In this document: one piece after another, positions 17,412-27,700 of the stretch
Layout of the letters: each line of letters begins with the position of its first letter
Position numbering within the stretch: position 1 is the stretch's first letter
Assembly (NCBI RefSeq): GCF_003514505.1
Contig: NZ_DOPX01000014.1
Location: forward strand, 62,001-126,000
Length of the DNA stretch: 64,000 bases
Source of the DNA: Proteiniclasticum sp.
GTDB taxonomy: Bacteria > Bacillota > Clostridia > Clostridiales > Clostridiaceae
Direction: 5' to 3'
The notes under the pieces: generated by a model
Seen by the model: the letters and a program-made list of their open reading frames with translations, nothing else
Databases searched by the model: none
What the model was told of the DNA's origin: nothing
Position numbers and translations under genes: made by a program

Positions 17412-18337
17412 CAACAAATGTGACAAATACAGTTTTAACCATGCTGATTTTGGGTGTACTGGGTTTTATCCTGAAAAAAACCAAAGTCACTGATAAAAGA
17501 ACAGATAAATTTATTTCTGTTCTTCTTGTAAACTTCTGTACCCCAGCGCTTATGATTCACATCACACTGACCAACTTTTCCTTATCATTTTTCAGAGAAT
17601 CCTACCTTGGCATCCTTCTTGCCATGTTGACCATGATTCTAATGAACATCATTGCCTGGGGCGTTTCAAGGGCTTTATCCTTAAAAGGAGTGGAGCAGGG
17701 AGCATTTGTGTCCATGGCCACCTTCTCCAATACCATTTTTGTAGGACTTCCGCTTATTACAGGAATATTTGGAGACTCTGCTGTTCCTTATCTGATGCTG
17801 TACTATATCGCCAACACCCTGACTTTTTGGACCCTTGGCATCTATCAGATCGTGAGAAGCAATGGAAGTGCCTTCAGCAGCAAAAATATCCTGAAAATCC
17901 TCAATCCTCCTATCCTTGGGTTCATCGCAGGTATGGTGCTCCTTTACTATAACGTAACTGTCCCCACTTATCTCCTTAGCAGCATCGAGTATCTGAAAAT
18001 ACTTCTGACGCCTCTATCTCTCCTTTTCATGGGAAGTGTCATTGGAGATTTGAGCCTTAAAAATGCTGGAAGTCCAGTAGCCTCAGTTCTTATCCTCAGC
18101 ATGAGATTTATTCTGTCTCCCATCATCTGTCTGCTCCTTCTGAAGGCTTTTCAAATGCCTGTGGAGCTCATCAAGGTGTTTATTGTCTGTGCTGGTCTTC
18201 CAGTGATGCAGAATATCTCCATCGCTGTAGGTCGTTATGGAGGAGATCCTTCATACTCTTCCTTTATGACCGCACTCTCTTCTGCAGTCTTCATTTTTAT
18301 TATTCCTTTTTTCCTGAAATTATTCACTTTCATTTAG
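17408..18337 (+). CDS. AEC family transporter
   Basis: 309 residues with about 10 membrane helices and the inverted-repeat layout of auxin-efflux-carrier/MleP-type transporters; conserved F-S-N-T-I-F-V-G-L-P in the helix 4 region and C-A-G-L-P-V-M-Q-N near the end. Bacterial members carry malate or other organic acids; the substrate here is unknown. Translationally coupled to cca by an ATGA overlap, with no obvious functional link. A terminator begins at its stop codon. Confidence 0.85.
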   Translation: MTTNVTNTVLTMLILGVLGFILKKTKVTDKRTDKFISVLLVNFCTPALMIHITLTNFSLSFFRESYLGILLAMLTMILMNIIAWGVSRALSLKGVEQGAFVSMATFSNTIFVGLPLITGIFGDSAVPYLMLYYIANTLTFWTLGIYQIVRSNGSAFSSKNILKILNPPILGFIAGMVLLYYNVTVPTYLLSSIEYLKILLTPLSLLFMGSVIGDLSLKNAGSPVASVLILSMRFILSPIICLLLLKAFQMPVELIKVFIVCAGLPVMQNISIAVGRYGGDPSYSSFMTALSSAVFIFIIPFFLKLFTFI

Positions 18338-18362
18338 GATGACTTGCTCATCCTTTTTTTTG
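18335..18362 (+). terminator. terminator after AEC transporter
   Basis: AGGATGA and TCATCCT form a 7-bp stem with a 5-base loop, followed by nine T. Confidence 0.8.
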
Positions 18363-18372
18363 CACCAAAAAA

Positions 18373-18384
18373 GAACATATGTTG
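18373..18384 (+). promoter_or_regulatory. LexA/DinR-type SOS box 1
   Basis: GAACATATGTTG matches the Gram-positive SOS box core GAAC-N4-GTTC at 11 of 12 positions (last C replaced by G). It lies just upstream of the -35 of the radical-SAM gene. Confidence 0.65.
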
Positions 18385-18392
18385 CTTTTTTA

Positions 18393-18421
18393 TTGCCCGA
18401 AAAGAACGTATGTGCTATAAT
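18393..18421 (+). promoter_or_regulatory. promoter of radical-SAM repair operon
   Basis: TTGCCC (18393-18398) and TATAAT (18416-18421) with a 17-base spacer. The second SOS box fills the spacer next to the -10. Confidence 0.75.
18404..18415 (+). promoter_or_regulatory. LexA/DinR-type SOS box 2
   Basis: GAACGTATGTGC matches the SOS core with one deviation (GTGC for GTTC) and abuts the -10 hexamer, so LexA binding would block transcription. Confidence 0.65.
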
Positions 18422-18448
18422 TGACTCAAATATAAGGAGGCGATATGT

Positions 18449-19798
18449 ATGGAGCTTCTGGAAAAAATTAGAATTCTTGCAGATTCAGCGAAATATGATG
18501 TTTCCTGTTCCTCCAGTGGAAGCAGCCGTTCTGGGGTTCCTGGTGGTGTTGGCAACGCTGCTGCTGCGGGTATATGTCATAGTTTCACTTCAGATGGAAG
18601 GTGCATTTCCCTATTAAAAATTCTTATGACCAACTACTGTATCTATGACTGTGCCTATTGCCAGAACCGGATCTCCAATGATGTGGAACGTGCCGCCTTT
18701 GAACCGGATGAACTGGTCCAGCTGACCATGGGATTCTACAGGCGGAACTACATCGAAGGTCTCTTTCTAAGTTCAGGGGTGATTATGAGTCCCGATCATA
18801 CCATGGAAAGAATGATACGCATTATAAAAACCCTTCGGCAGCGGGAGCGATTCAACGGATATATTCATATCAAGCTTATACCTGGGGCCAGTCCACACCT
18901 CATCCATGAGGCTGGGCTTTATGCGGACAGAGTCAGTGTGAATATTGAGCTGCCTGAGGAAGAAAGCTACAAAAGCATCACGCCTCAGAAAAACCGAATT
19001 GAGATTCTGAAACCAATGAAGCAAATCGCCACGAATATCCTTGCAAATAGCGAGGAAAGGAGAATCCTGCATAGAACTGAAGACTTTGTACCAGCAGGAC
19101 AAAGCACTCAGCTCATCATTGGTGCTACACCAGCCAGCGACGGTAAAATCCTTTCACTCAGCCAGAATCTCTACAAGAGCTTTCAGCTGAAAAGAGTCTA
19201 TTACTCCGCCTATGTGCCTGTCAGTACCCATGCGCTTATGCCGAAGCTTTCCCATCCTCCTCTTCTCCGGGAACATAGAATTTATCAGGCAGACTGGCTG
19301 CTCCGGTTCTACCGGTTCTCTGCAGAGGAGCTCTTGTCAGACGGAGAAAATTTTGATATGAATGTGGATCCAAAAACCCAATGGGCTCTCTCCAATATGG
19401 CTCTCTTCCCCATGGAGATCAATCGGGTCAGTTATGAAATGCTTCTACGCATACCAGGTATCGGACTCACCTCTGCCAAGCGGATTCTTCGGGCTAGAAA
19501 GCTTTCTCCCATCACCTATGATGGTCTGAAAAAAATGGGTGCTGTAATCTCAAGGGCGAAGCATTTCATTCTGATTTCTGGAAAATATTACGGAAATTTC
19601 TCTCTGAGACCAGATCTCATATATGAAGCCATCAGTGAAAAGAAAGATCAGATCCAGATGAACTTGTTTGGAGAAATCGATGAATCCCTTGGACTCCATA
19701 GTCCTGAAGAAAACCGAGTACTCACAGAGAAGGAGAAAATCAAAAAGCTTCTTCTGGAAAAGACCATCATCAAAAACTCTTTGGCAGGTGGATTATGA
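18449..19798 (+). CDS. putative DNA modification/repair radical SAM protein
   Basis: 449 residues. Radical-SAM cluster cysteines 64, 68 and 71 (C-x3-C-x2-C in N-Y-C-I-Y-D-C-A-Y-C); an H-I-K-L-I-P-G-A strand; C-terminal helix-hairpin-helix (I-P-G-I-G-L-T-S-A-K-R-I-L, about 336-348), a DNA-binding element. This matches the family usually named putative DNA modification/repair radical SAM protein, whose chemistry is unknown. AAGGAGG is 8 bases before the ATG. Overlaps its partner by 4 bases. Two SOS boxes on its promoter independently support a damage response role. Confidence 0.88.
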   Translation: MELLEKIRILADSAKYDVSCSSSGSSRSGVPGGVGNAAAAGICHSFTSDGRCISLLKILMTNYCIYDCAYCQNRISNDVERAAFEPDELVQLTMGFYRRNYIEGLFLSSGVIMSPDHTMERMIRIIKTLRQRERFNGYIHIKLIPGASPHLIHEAGLYADRVSVNIELPEEESYKSITPQKNRIEILKPMKQIATNILANSEERRILHRTEDFVPAGQSTQLIIGATPASDGKILSLSQNLYKSFQLKRVYYSAYVPVSTHALMPKLSHPPLLREHRIYQADWLLRFYRFSAEELLSDGENFDMNVDPKTQWALSNMALFPMEINRVSYEMLLRIPGIGLTSAKRILRARKLSPITYDGLKKMGAVISRAKHFILISGKYYGNFSLRPDLIYEAISEKKDQIQMNLFGEIDESLGLHSPEENRVLTEKEKIKKLLLEKTIIKNSLAGGL

Positions 19799-20526
19799 TG
19801 AATGTCATGTTGTTTGACGGTTCAATGGAAGAGCTTCTGGTGGCCGTCTATAGGGTATATGTTGATAAACTTCCTCCTGTTCTCTTTCGGGAAGAACAGT
19901 TTACGCCCAATCTCATTGATCATCCTGTGAAAATCCAGTTTAAGGAAGAAGAATTTAATAGAGTCCGAAGCTCCATGCGTGAGAAGTTTTCTGAAGAAGC
20001 TTTGGATATCATCACCTACGGATTGAACCACAGCTCTCCTCATGCTCCTACGATGATTCTGAAATTCATCATCAAGTGCTTTGAGAATCCAAAAAATGCC
20101 TTTCGGTATCAGGACTCTTTTATCATGGAAGTCACAAGACTTTCTCGTCAGGTTTCTTTAGAAAGTCACCGTTTCATGGGGTTTGTCCGATTCAATCAGT
20201 TCGGATCGGTTTTTATGGCGAAAATCAGTCCAGATCACTACATCCTCCCCTTTATCGCAGACCATTTTGCAGAAAGATTCGGTGATATGAACTTTATCAT
20301 TTATGATGAGAGAAAGCAGGAAGCCCTGTTGTGTCAAGGTGGCAGATGGATCATCCAGAAAAATTTAGCCCTGAACGAAAAACTCTTTCAGAGGGATGCT
20401 ACCACGGAAGCATGGCAAACCTATTTTAAAAATATCACTATTTCCGCCAGGGAAAATCCCAATCAGCAAAAACGGTCCATGCCTGTCCGATATTGGGTGA
20501 ATCTTCCAGAGACAGAATCCACATAA
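19795..20526 (+). CDS. TIGR03915-type putative DNA repair partner protein
   Basis: 243 residues. The opening (M-L-F-D-G-S-M-E-E-L-L-V-A-V-Y) and the F-M-G-F-V-R-F ... D-H-Y-I-L-P-F-I-A-D-H-F-A-E-R-F segment are those of the conserved family that always accompanies the radical-SAM protein. In many species this domain is fused to a uracil-DNA glycosylase domain; here the protein stops at the short form and no glycosylase is adjacent. ATGA overlap with the radical-SAM gene shows coupled translation. Biochemical role unknown. Confidence 0.85.
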   Translation: MMNVMLFDGSMEELLVAVYRVYVDKLPPVLFREEQFTPNLIDHPVKIQFKEEEFNRVRSSMREKFSEEALDIITYGLNHSSPHAPTMILKFIIKCFENPKNAFRYQDSFIMEVTRLSRQVSLESHRFMGFVRFNQFGSVFMAKISPDHYILPFIADHFAERFGDMNFIIYDERKQEALLCQGGRWIIQKNLALNEKLFQRDATTEAWQTYFKNITISARENPNQQKRSMPVRYWVNLPETEST

Positions 20527-20738
20527 CTGTTTTCTTATCAAAGACTTTTTATGCAAATCTGTTGAACTTATTCACTCATTTTTCTCTTTGTGTATTTTCT
20601 CTGTTTTTATTATTAAATTATAATCTTAAAAAAATAATCAGTAAATTTCACAAATTTCGCACCAGTTGTGCATGCGTGTGCGTACAGTCATACACTTTGT
20701 TCTAATGGGATTAGAGAAAATCACTTAAATATCACGTT

Positions 20739-20766
20739 GAAACACCTTAATCGTTTAAGGTGTTTT
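20739..20766 (+). terminator. terminator after SOS operon
   Basis: AACACCTTAA and TTAAGGTGTT form a perfect 10-bp stem with a 4-base loop, then TTTC. The preceding 200 bases (20527-20738) are AT-rich and show nothing else. Confidence 0.7.
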
Positions 20767-20817
20767 CATGGGTTTTGTTAAACATTGAACTAACCTTGGA
20801 AAGCAAGGAAAAACAAA

Positions 20818-20860
20818 GAAAAATCCAGAGCCGGGAAGTCGCTCCCGCTCTGGATTTTCC
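20818..20860. terminator. terminator of small RHH gene
   Basis: AAATCCAGAGC pairs with GCTCTGGATTT (11 bp), with T/A runs on both sides; it directly abuts the stop codon at 20861. Confidence 0.75.
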
Positions 20861-21022
20861 TTAGTCTCTTTCGCTTTCGGTTCGTTTCTCGGAACTAATC
20901 AGCAAATTCAATATGTAATTATTGAGTGAGCGATTATCGCCTTTAGCCTCAGAAGTTAGTTCTTCTTTGAGATCCTGAGGCAGAGTCAGCAGTATCCGAG
21001 TTTTATCTTTACCAACAGCCAT
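20861..21022 (-). CDS. small ribbon-helix-helix-like DNA-binding protein, 53 residues
   Basis: A gene of 54 codons: it starts M-A-V-G-K-D-K-T-R-I-L-L-T-L-P and continues with two helices (D-L-K-E-E-L-T-S-E-A-K and S-L-N-N-Y-I-L-N-L-L-I). The beta-strand with alternating Arg/Leu/Thr, then L-P-x-x-L-K-E-x-L, and a second helix starting at S-L-N-N-Y-I is the Arc/MetJ/CopG pattern. AGGGGTG lies 6-7 bases before the ATG and a terminator sits at the stop. Such proteins are often antitoxins or plasmid-type repressors; no toxin gene is adjacent. Confidence 0.7.
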   Translation of the reverse strand: MAVGKDKTRILLTLPQDLKEELTSEAKGDNRSLNNYILNLLISSEKRTESERD

Positions 21023-21105
21023 ATAAAAACACCCCTATCTTTATTGCGTGATAAATTATAATCTTATTATACTTCAAATTAAAAAAAATATTAAAGATAA
21101 TGTTT

Positions 21106-24100
21106 TTAGTTTATACATATTTCTTTAGAATTTTCGACGGAGTAGAGATAACTCTCTTTTACTTTTAGACCAGTTATGGATGATAACGCCTCACTGTAAT
21201 AGTCCAGCTGTTCTTTATACCGGTCGGTCAGTACCTTCGAAGCCTCTTTTTCCATAACACGGTCTGTCTTGTAATCCACAATGACAAGCTCATCATTTTC
21301 ACGGAAATAGCTGTCAATGACACCCACAACCATAACTTCACTCTCGTCGAAATATAATATGAATTTCTGTTCTCTATACAGATTCCCGTCAAGTTCTGCC
21401 TTTTGCATTCTTTTTCCAAGATCACTTTCAAGGAACTGAAGAATCTTCCAAGGATTCACGGCGTAGACTTCTTCTTCCGTCATGAGTTCTCGAAGAACAA
21501 GACTTTGAAGATCATTATTGATTTCTTCCAGTGAGACACTCTGCAGTGAAATATACTGCATGGCTTTATGAAACGCGGTTCCTCTTTCGGTGGCCTTCAA
21601 GCCTCTTTCTTTCATCAGAAATCGAGGTCTTTCCAAAAACTCATCCTTGATGATGGGCTCTGTGTTCTCCGTCTCTTCACCAAGAGCCCTCAACTTCTTC
21701 AGCTCAGTCACCGAAATTTTCGATCCTCTGTTTGTCTCTTTCTCATACTTGTATTGGAAGGCAAGTCTTTGCTGTACAAGAAATGCCGAAGCAGGATCTC
21801 TGGTCTCATGCAGCGTGAAAACCCCTTCTTCTGTTCCTTCTTCCTCAATCTGATCGAGCATTACACCTTCCTTTGTGTGAACAATGAGCTGTAACGCCAC
21901 ATCTTTCCCGAAGGGATATCTCTCTCCATCCGCTCTATTTTCAGAAAGCTCATGATGTTTCAAGAAGATACTCATCATCCAATCCAGATAGGAAGACCCT
22001 TTTTCCACTTTTTCGGAAGACAGTCTGAATGATTCTCCTTGGGAAAGCGCGGTCCATTTTTCCATACTCTTTTCAAGATTCCTGACTTGGCCAGTAATAA
22101 TGAGCTTCTCCTTTGCTCTTGTGAGTGCTACGTAGAGTATTCTCATCTCTTCTGAGAGACTTTCCAGGAGCCTTTTTCTTTTGATTCTCTCTCTGATAAA
22201 GGTTGTATTTTTGATGTTTCTTTCCATATCCACATAACTTGGACCAAATCCTAGGGACTCGTGAAGAATCATAGACTTATTCAGGTCCATCTTATTGAAT
22301 CTTTTTGAAGTATGCACCAGAAAGACCACAGGAAACTCCAACCCTTTAGATTTATGAATGGACATGATTCTCACCAGGTTCTCATTTTCTCCAAGCATCT
22401 TCGCAGCGCCATAGTCCCCCGAGCTCTTCTTAAGCTTATCGATGAATCGGATGAAGTTAAAGAGCCCTTTCATGGTTGTTTCCTCAAACTGCCTGGCGCG
22501 TTGAAACAGAAGCTTCAGATTTGCTTGCCTCTCCAGTCCATCTGGCATGGCAGACACATAATCCAGATAGGATGTATCCGTATAGAGGTACCAAATAAAT
22601 TCATCCAGCTTCATGAATCGGGACTTCAGCCGGTATAGCTCCAACTTTTCCATAAAATCATTCACTTTTTCTGAAAGCGCTTTTTCAAAAGATCCATTTT
22701 TTAGATTATGGAACAAAAATTCATCTTTATGAACTTTTCTGATTTCCACAAGCTCTTCCTCGCTGAAGGAAAACAGTGGACTTCTTAACACGGAAAGAAG
22801 CGGAATGTCCTGCAACGGATTGTCAATCACCTTCAGGAGCGAAAGGATGGTCCTGATCTCAATGGTGTCAAAATATCCAGTTGAGCTGTCACTGTAAGAA
22901 GGAATGTTATTCTCATGCAGTGCCTCCAAAAAGATATTTGCGGTTCTGGATGTCGCTCTCATGAGTATCACAATATCCCGGTAGGTCACTGGTCTTTTAC
23001 CTTTGATCTCTTTATCGAAAACGAGAAATCCGCTTTTGATAAGCTCATTGATTCTTCCCGCTACAAGCCGCGCTTCCACTTCAATGGATTTATATACAGA
23101 TAAATCCAGGTCACCTTCCTCCTCTGTGTCATCTTCTGAATCCTCCAGAGCGCTCTTCTCCTCCAGAAGCAGCAGTTCTACGGGTTCCGCTTCTTTGACC
23201 CCGGGCTCAACCCCTTCTGCTTCCTCATAGTAGGTAGCTCCATAGATGAGCGCTTCTTCTTTCGTGTACTCCAGCTCTCCGACTTTCTCACTCATGAGTC
23301 CTTCAAAAATAAAATTCACCAGAGAAAGGATATTGTTCTGGCTTCTGAAGTTCTTATACAGCAGAATCTTCTTGCCTCTCTCATTTCCATCCTCGCTGTA
23401 GTTTTTATACTTTTCCATGAAAAGTTCAGGTTTAGCCTGACGGAAGCGGTAGATACTCTGTTTCACATCACCCACCATAAACACATTGGGCCTCTCTTCC
23501 TCTTTTCGGGAGACCATGGTGATCAGCACTTCCTGAACTTCATTGGAGTCCTGATACTCATCCACCAGCACATCTTCATACTTCTCTTTGTAAAACTTAG
23601 CCACATCAGAAGGTCCTACCTTGCCATCCTCTTCCACGGTCAGTATCTTCAGTGCCAGATGCTCAAGATCCGAAAAATCCAGAAGACTCTTTTCACGCTT
23701 TTTTCGGCTGTACTTCTCCATAAAAAGCTCAGTAAGAGCCTTCAACGCCTGAAGATGAGGGTAGATGACCTTCAGCATCGCTAGATGCTCTTCTTCCGTT
23801 TCCGAAAAATAATTCGCTTTCAGACCTTTGACTGTATCTTTCACTTCATCACGAAGGCCTTTGACCATATCAGCCAGGGTTTTATCATATCCTTTCTTTC
23901 CTCGTTTCAGTGTGGACCATTTCAATCCCTCGAGATGATCCTTGATTTCATTGAAAGAAGGTTTTTCTTTTAGTATGGAGAGCAGTTCCTCCAGAAGGAT
24001 CCTGTCCTCCCGCAGGGTTTCAGCATAGGGAAAAAGCAGCGCGTCGTCTTCTGTTAAAGAAATACCCTTGTCAATATGGTTCAGATAAGGCTTAAGGGTT

Positions 24101-24762
24101 TCCTGGAGTTCTTCCATGAACTCTGCCACCAAGGGGATTTCTGTAAAGGATTTGCCTGACACATCAAACAAAGAAACCTTCTCTTCCAGCCACTGGTATG
24201 GCCACGGATGACTCATGATGAAGTGATAGAGAGTAAGAACCAGGTCTCCAAGCTCTTTGTCATCCCGTTTGCCGCCATAGGCATCCACAAGAGAAATGAA
24301 CTCTTTGCTGCCGATCTCATAGGATTCTTCCAAAGCCTCTTCCAGAGCTTCTTCTCTCATGATGGCCCCTTCTGTTTCATCCGCAATTCTGAATCCAGGG
24401 TCAAGACCAATTTCATGAAAATGGCTTCGAATCACTTCCAGACAAAAGGAATGAATGGTCATGATGCTGCTTCTGTTTAATAAGGTCAGCTGCTTTTCAA
24501 GATTTCTGTTCCCAGGTTCTTCTTCCAGAGCTTTTATCACCGCTTCTCCGATTCTTTCTCTCATTTCCGCAGCAGCTGCATTGGTAAAAGTCATCACAAG
24601 AAGCGCATCAATATCCACCTGATCCTTGGTGATTCTCTGAATGATTCTTTCTACTAGAACCGCAGTCTTCCCTGAGCCGGCCGCTGCAGAAACAAGAAGA
24701 TTTGTATTTCTTGTTTCAATGGCACTGAGCTGTTCTTTCGTCCACTGGTTACTCAACGGCAT
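21106..24762 (-). CDS. addA: helicase-exonuclease AddAB subunit AddA
   Basis: Main motor and nuclease subunit of the RecBCD-equivalent that processes double-strand breaks to Chi. 1218 residues: UvrD-type helicase with Walker A A-A-A-G-S-G-K-T (Lys32), motif II D-E-Y-Q-D-S-N (near 405), motif III-V segments such as G-D-V-K-Q-S-I-Y-R-F, and a C-terminal RecB-type nuclease with D-Y-K-T-D at 1163-1167. ATG with AGGGGAG upstream; it overlaps the end of addB by 14 bases, giving coupled synthesis of the two subunits. Confidence 0.95.
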   Translation of the reverse strand: MPLSNQWTKEQLSAIETRNTNLLVSAAAGSGKTAVLVERIIQRITKDQVDIDALLVMTFTNAAAAEMRERIGEAVIKALEEEPGNRNLEKQLTLLNRSSIMTIHSFCLEVIRSHFHEIGLDPGFRIADETEGAIMREEALEEALEESYEIGSKEFISLVDAYGGKRDDKELGDLVLTLYHFIMSHPWPYQWLEEKVSLFDVSGKSFTEIPLVAEFMEELQETLKPYLNHIDKGISLTEDDALLFPYAETLREDRILLEELLSILKEKPSFNEIKDHLEGLKWSTLKRGKKGYDKTLADMVKGLRDEVKDTVKGLKANYFSETEEEHLAMLKVIYPHLQALKALTELFMEKYSRKKREKSLLDFSDLEHLALKILTVEEDGKVGPSDVAKFYKEKYEDVLVDEYQDSNEVQEVLITMVSRKEEERPNVFMVGDVKQSIYRFRQAKPELFMEKYKNYSEDGNERGKKILLYKNFRSQNNILSLVNFIFEGLMSEKVGELEYTKEEALIYGATYYEEAEGVEPGVKEAEPVELLLLEEKSALEDSEDDTEEEGDLDLSVYKSIEVEARLVAGRINELIKSGFLVFDKEIKGKRPVTYRDIVILMRATSRTANIFLEALHENNIPSYSDSSTGYFDTIEIRTILSLLKVIDNPLQDIPLLSVLRSPLFSFSEEELVEIRKVHKDEFLFHNLKNGSFEKALSEKVNDFMEKLELYRLKSRFMKLDEFIWYLYTDTSYLDYVSAMPDGLERQANLKLLFQRARQFEETTMKGLFNFIRFIDKLKKSSGDYGAAKMLGENENLVRIMSIHKSKGLEFPVVFLVHTSKRFNKMDLNKSMILHESLGFGPSYVDMERNIKNTTFIRERIKRKRLLESLSEEMRILYVALTRAKEKLIITGQVRNLEKSMEKWTALSQGESFRLSSEKVEKGSSYLDWMMSIFLKHHELSENRADGERYPFGKDVALQLIVHTKEGVMLDQIEEEGTEEGVFTLHETRDPASAFLVQQRLAFQYKYEKETNRGSKISVTELKKLRALGEETENTEPIIKDEFLERPRFLMKERGLKATERGTAFHKAMQYISLQSVSLEEINNDLQSLVLRELMTEEEVYAVNPWKILQFLESDLGKRMQKAELDGNLYREQKFILYFDESEVMVVGVIDSYFRENDELVIVDYKTDRVMEKEASKVLTDRYKEQLDYYSEALSSITGLKVKESYLYSVENSKEICIN

Positions 24763-27700
24763 TCTCCCCTTTCTTCATTTTCTCCCATAGTTCTTCAATG
24801 GTCAGCGCCTTCAGATTTCTGTACTGATTCGCTTTTATTTTTCCATCAAACTGACAAATACTCTTATAGGTGCAGTAGGTGCATGGAATCTTATCCTTAT
24901 CCTTATAGGGCTGGATAGAAATGTTCCCATCAAAGAGCTCTTTCAGAATTCTTCCAATGGTATCCAGCACATACTCACGAAGCACACCAAATTCCTGCTC
25001 TGTCAGAATGATCTCCTCATTCTTCTCTTTCCTGTTGGAGGAAGAAACCACTTCCCCCTCTTTGTTGATCTTCGCCGGTACCACCAATGAGAATGTATCA
25101 ATGTCCTCATCCATGGATCGGATCACTTTGGCATCTTTAAGAAGAAGACCCTTAAGTCTTAAGTTCTCCAATACCTTTCTTTCAATTTCCTCATCTGTCA
25201 TTCTGACATTTCCGGAAATCACCGGGTTGTCCATTTTAAAGTAAAGAACCGCACCTGGCACCGCCTTTTGGGACTGTAGACTTTCCCAGTTTCTGAGAAC
25301 TACATCCAGGTAAACCAGCAGCTGCAGCTGAAGACCATAGAATACATCCTGGAGGGAAACATCTTTCGCAGAAGACTTGTAATCAATGATTCTGATATAA
25401 GCTTTCCCGTCCATTTCCATGACATCAATTCTGTCAATTCTTCCCCTGAGCAGTGCATCCTCTCCAGTATCAGGAATTTCGATGGATAATGCCGGCAGCT
25501 TTTCTCCATCTTTTCCGAATCCAAGTTCATTGAACATGGGTACAAACTTTCCCTTAGCGATCTGAGCCGTGATGGTTTCTACTGAGCGGTTGATGATTTT
25601 CTTCACTTTTTCGCCCATATGTTTGTATCTGGGAGAGCTTTTGTAGATTGCATTTGTTTTTTCTATCGCCTCATCAACCAGGCGATCCACAGCGCTTCTG
25701 ATATAGTTCTTGTCCACGGTAGACAGATCCCTCTCCATACCCCTCAGATCTTCCGTAAACTGATCGATGACTTCATGCATCAGTGTACCCACGTCTGGTG
25801 CTGTCACCTCATGCATGACTCTATCTTTTGCCTTCAGTCCATATTGGATATAATACGCAAAAGGACAGGAGGTATACCGTTCAAGCCTTGAAACACTTAA
25901 ATACAGCTGCTCACCATAGAGTTCTTTCACAGAGGTTCTGGAAAGCTTCTCCGTTACATTGGTATAAGAAAGTCCTTCTCTAGAAATCTTCAGTCGCCTG
26001 CTGAACTTCTCATGACCTTGAAACCACTGGTACACTTCACCCCAAAGAGGATTTACTTCATCCCCTTGGTAGTTTCTTCTCATCTCTTTAATGAGCTCAT
26101 TAAAAGTAGCCACCTTACTTTCCACTTCCTCCAGCGTTCCGCTTTTTCTGTCCATTGGATTCACATAAGCGTTCTCCATGAGTTTGGGAAAGAGCTTTTT
26201 CATACGCCCAATGACCAGGGAGGGTCTTTGGGACTTTCCGTCCAGATCTGACCCCGGATAGGAAATAGCTAAAAAATCTCTCGGAATAGAAAATGCAGTG
26301 TACACTAAAAACTGCTCATATACAGAACGCAGTTTTGAATCCACAAGGAAGCTCAAGCCTTCCGCCTTCAGTTTCTCCAGATCATGGTCCGTAATGATTC
26401 CTTCATCAGAAACCGTTTTGGGGAAAACTCCGTCATTCACTCCAAGAATATATAGACCTCTGATGTTATCACTTTTTACCCTGGCCACATCTCCAAGAAT
26501 CACCTGGTCCAAAGTCAGCGGAATGAGCGCAATTTTATGGCTGACCATGGCTTGCTGAAGAATGTCTCCATATACTTCCAATGATACTTTTTCTTTTCCG
26601 AGCACCTCCACCAGATCGTCAAAGATGGTGATCAGTCCCTTGAGTGTCTCTTCATGCTCTTTCAGAACTTCCAAATCCTTAAGGGATGAAACAAAACTCA
26701 GGGAGCGGTTCAACACACCATGCTCCTCCAGATGCTCATAAAGAGCGGCGGAAATTTCCTCTGTGGTGGACGCATTCTCCAGCTGGACTCGCAAAGGCTG
26801 ATACACAGAAACTATTTTTTCTCTGATTTCGTTGGTCTTTTCTAGATACTCCGCCTTCATCTCCTCGGGCACAATATTCGGGTACGGATAAACAAAAGGT
26901 TTTTCATAGGTTCCCCCCTTTATGCCATTTGCTAGAATGTAGTTTTCCAAAAGGTCCACTTCTTCTTTCTCCAAATGAGAGAGGCCAGTTTTAAGCAGCT
27001 TGAACAGCGCATCATAGGTGAACCCTTCTTTGGCAATATCCACCAAAGCCAAAATGTACTGAGAAATAGGACTTCCATCCATTTCCCTTCTCTTATCCAA
27101 AAATACTGGTATCTCATGTTCACGGAAAACGGAGATCAGTATACTCTCATACGCATCAATATTTCTGCAAAGAATCGCTAAATCGCGGTATCTCAGTGTA
27201 TCATCCTCCCGGACTCTTCTACGGATGTCCAGTGCGATCTTTTCCACCTCATCATAGCTGTTCTGGGCTTTGTAGATGGATACAGACTGAGGCACCTCAT
27301 TGTAGGTTTTATTGGGATATCTGAAATACTCCCGCTCCAGATGAGCCAGCTCCTTATTCTCCCTAAATCTCAACGGTACTTCCTCTGATAGAATCAAGGG
27401 TTTTTCGATGGAGACCTGAGCTCTTTCGGCAGCCTGAAACAGTTTATCTTCCGTATCTTTTGTGATCTGAAATACATCTCCCGTTTCTTCATCCTTATCC
27501 ATGGTCAGCGTCATCACAACCCGCTTTACATTCCTCATAAGATGCTCAATGAAACTCAGCTGCACAAGAGAAAAATCATTGAACTCATCAATGAACACCT
27601 CTGCATTCTTCAGAAAATCAGCCTTCTCCATGCGCTCCCCAGCAAAGGTGATTTCATCCATGGAATCCACATGACCTTTATGGACTTCTTTCTCATAAGC

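Noticed and set aside
22312..24480. Long plus-strand frames opposite addA and addB
   Set aside because: They mirror the coding strand of large conserved genes and have no ribosome sites or domains of their own.
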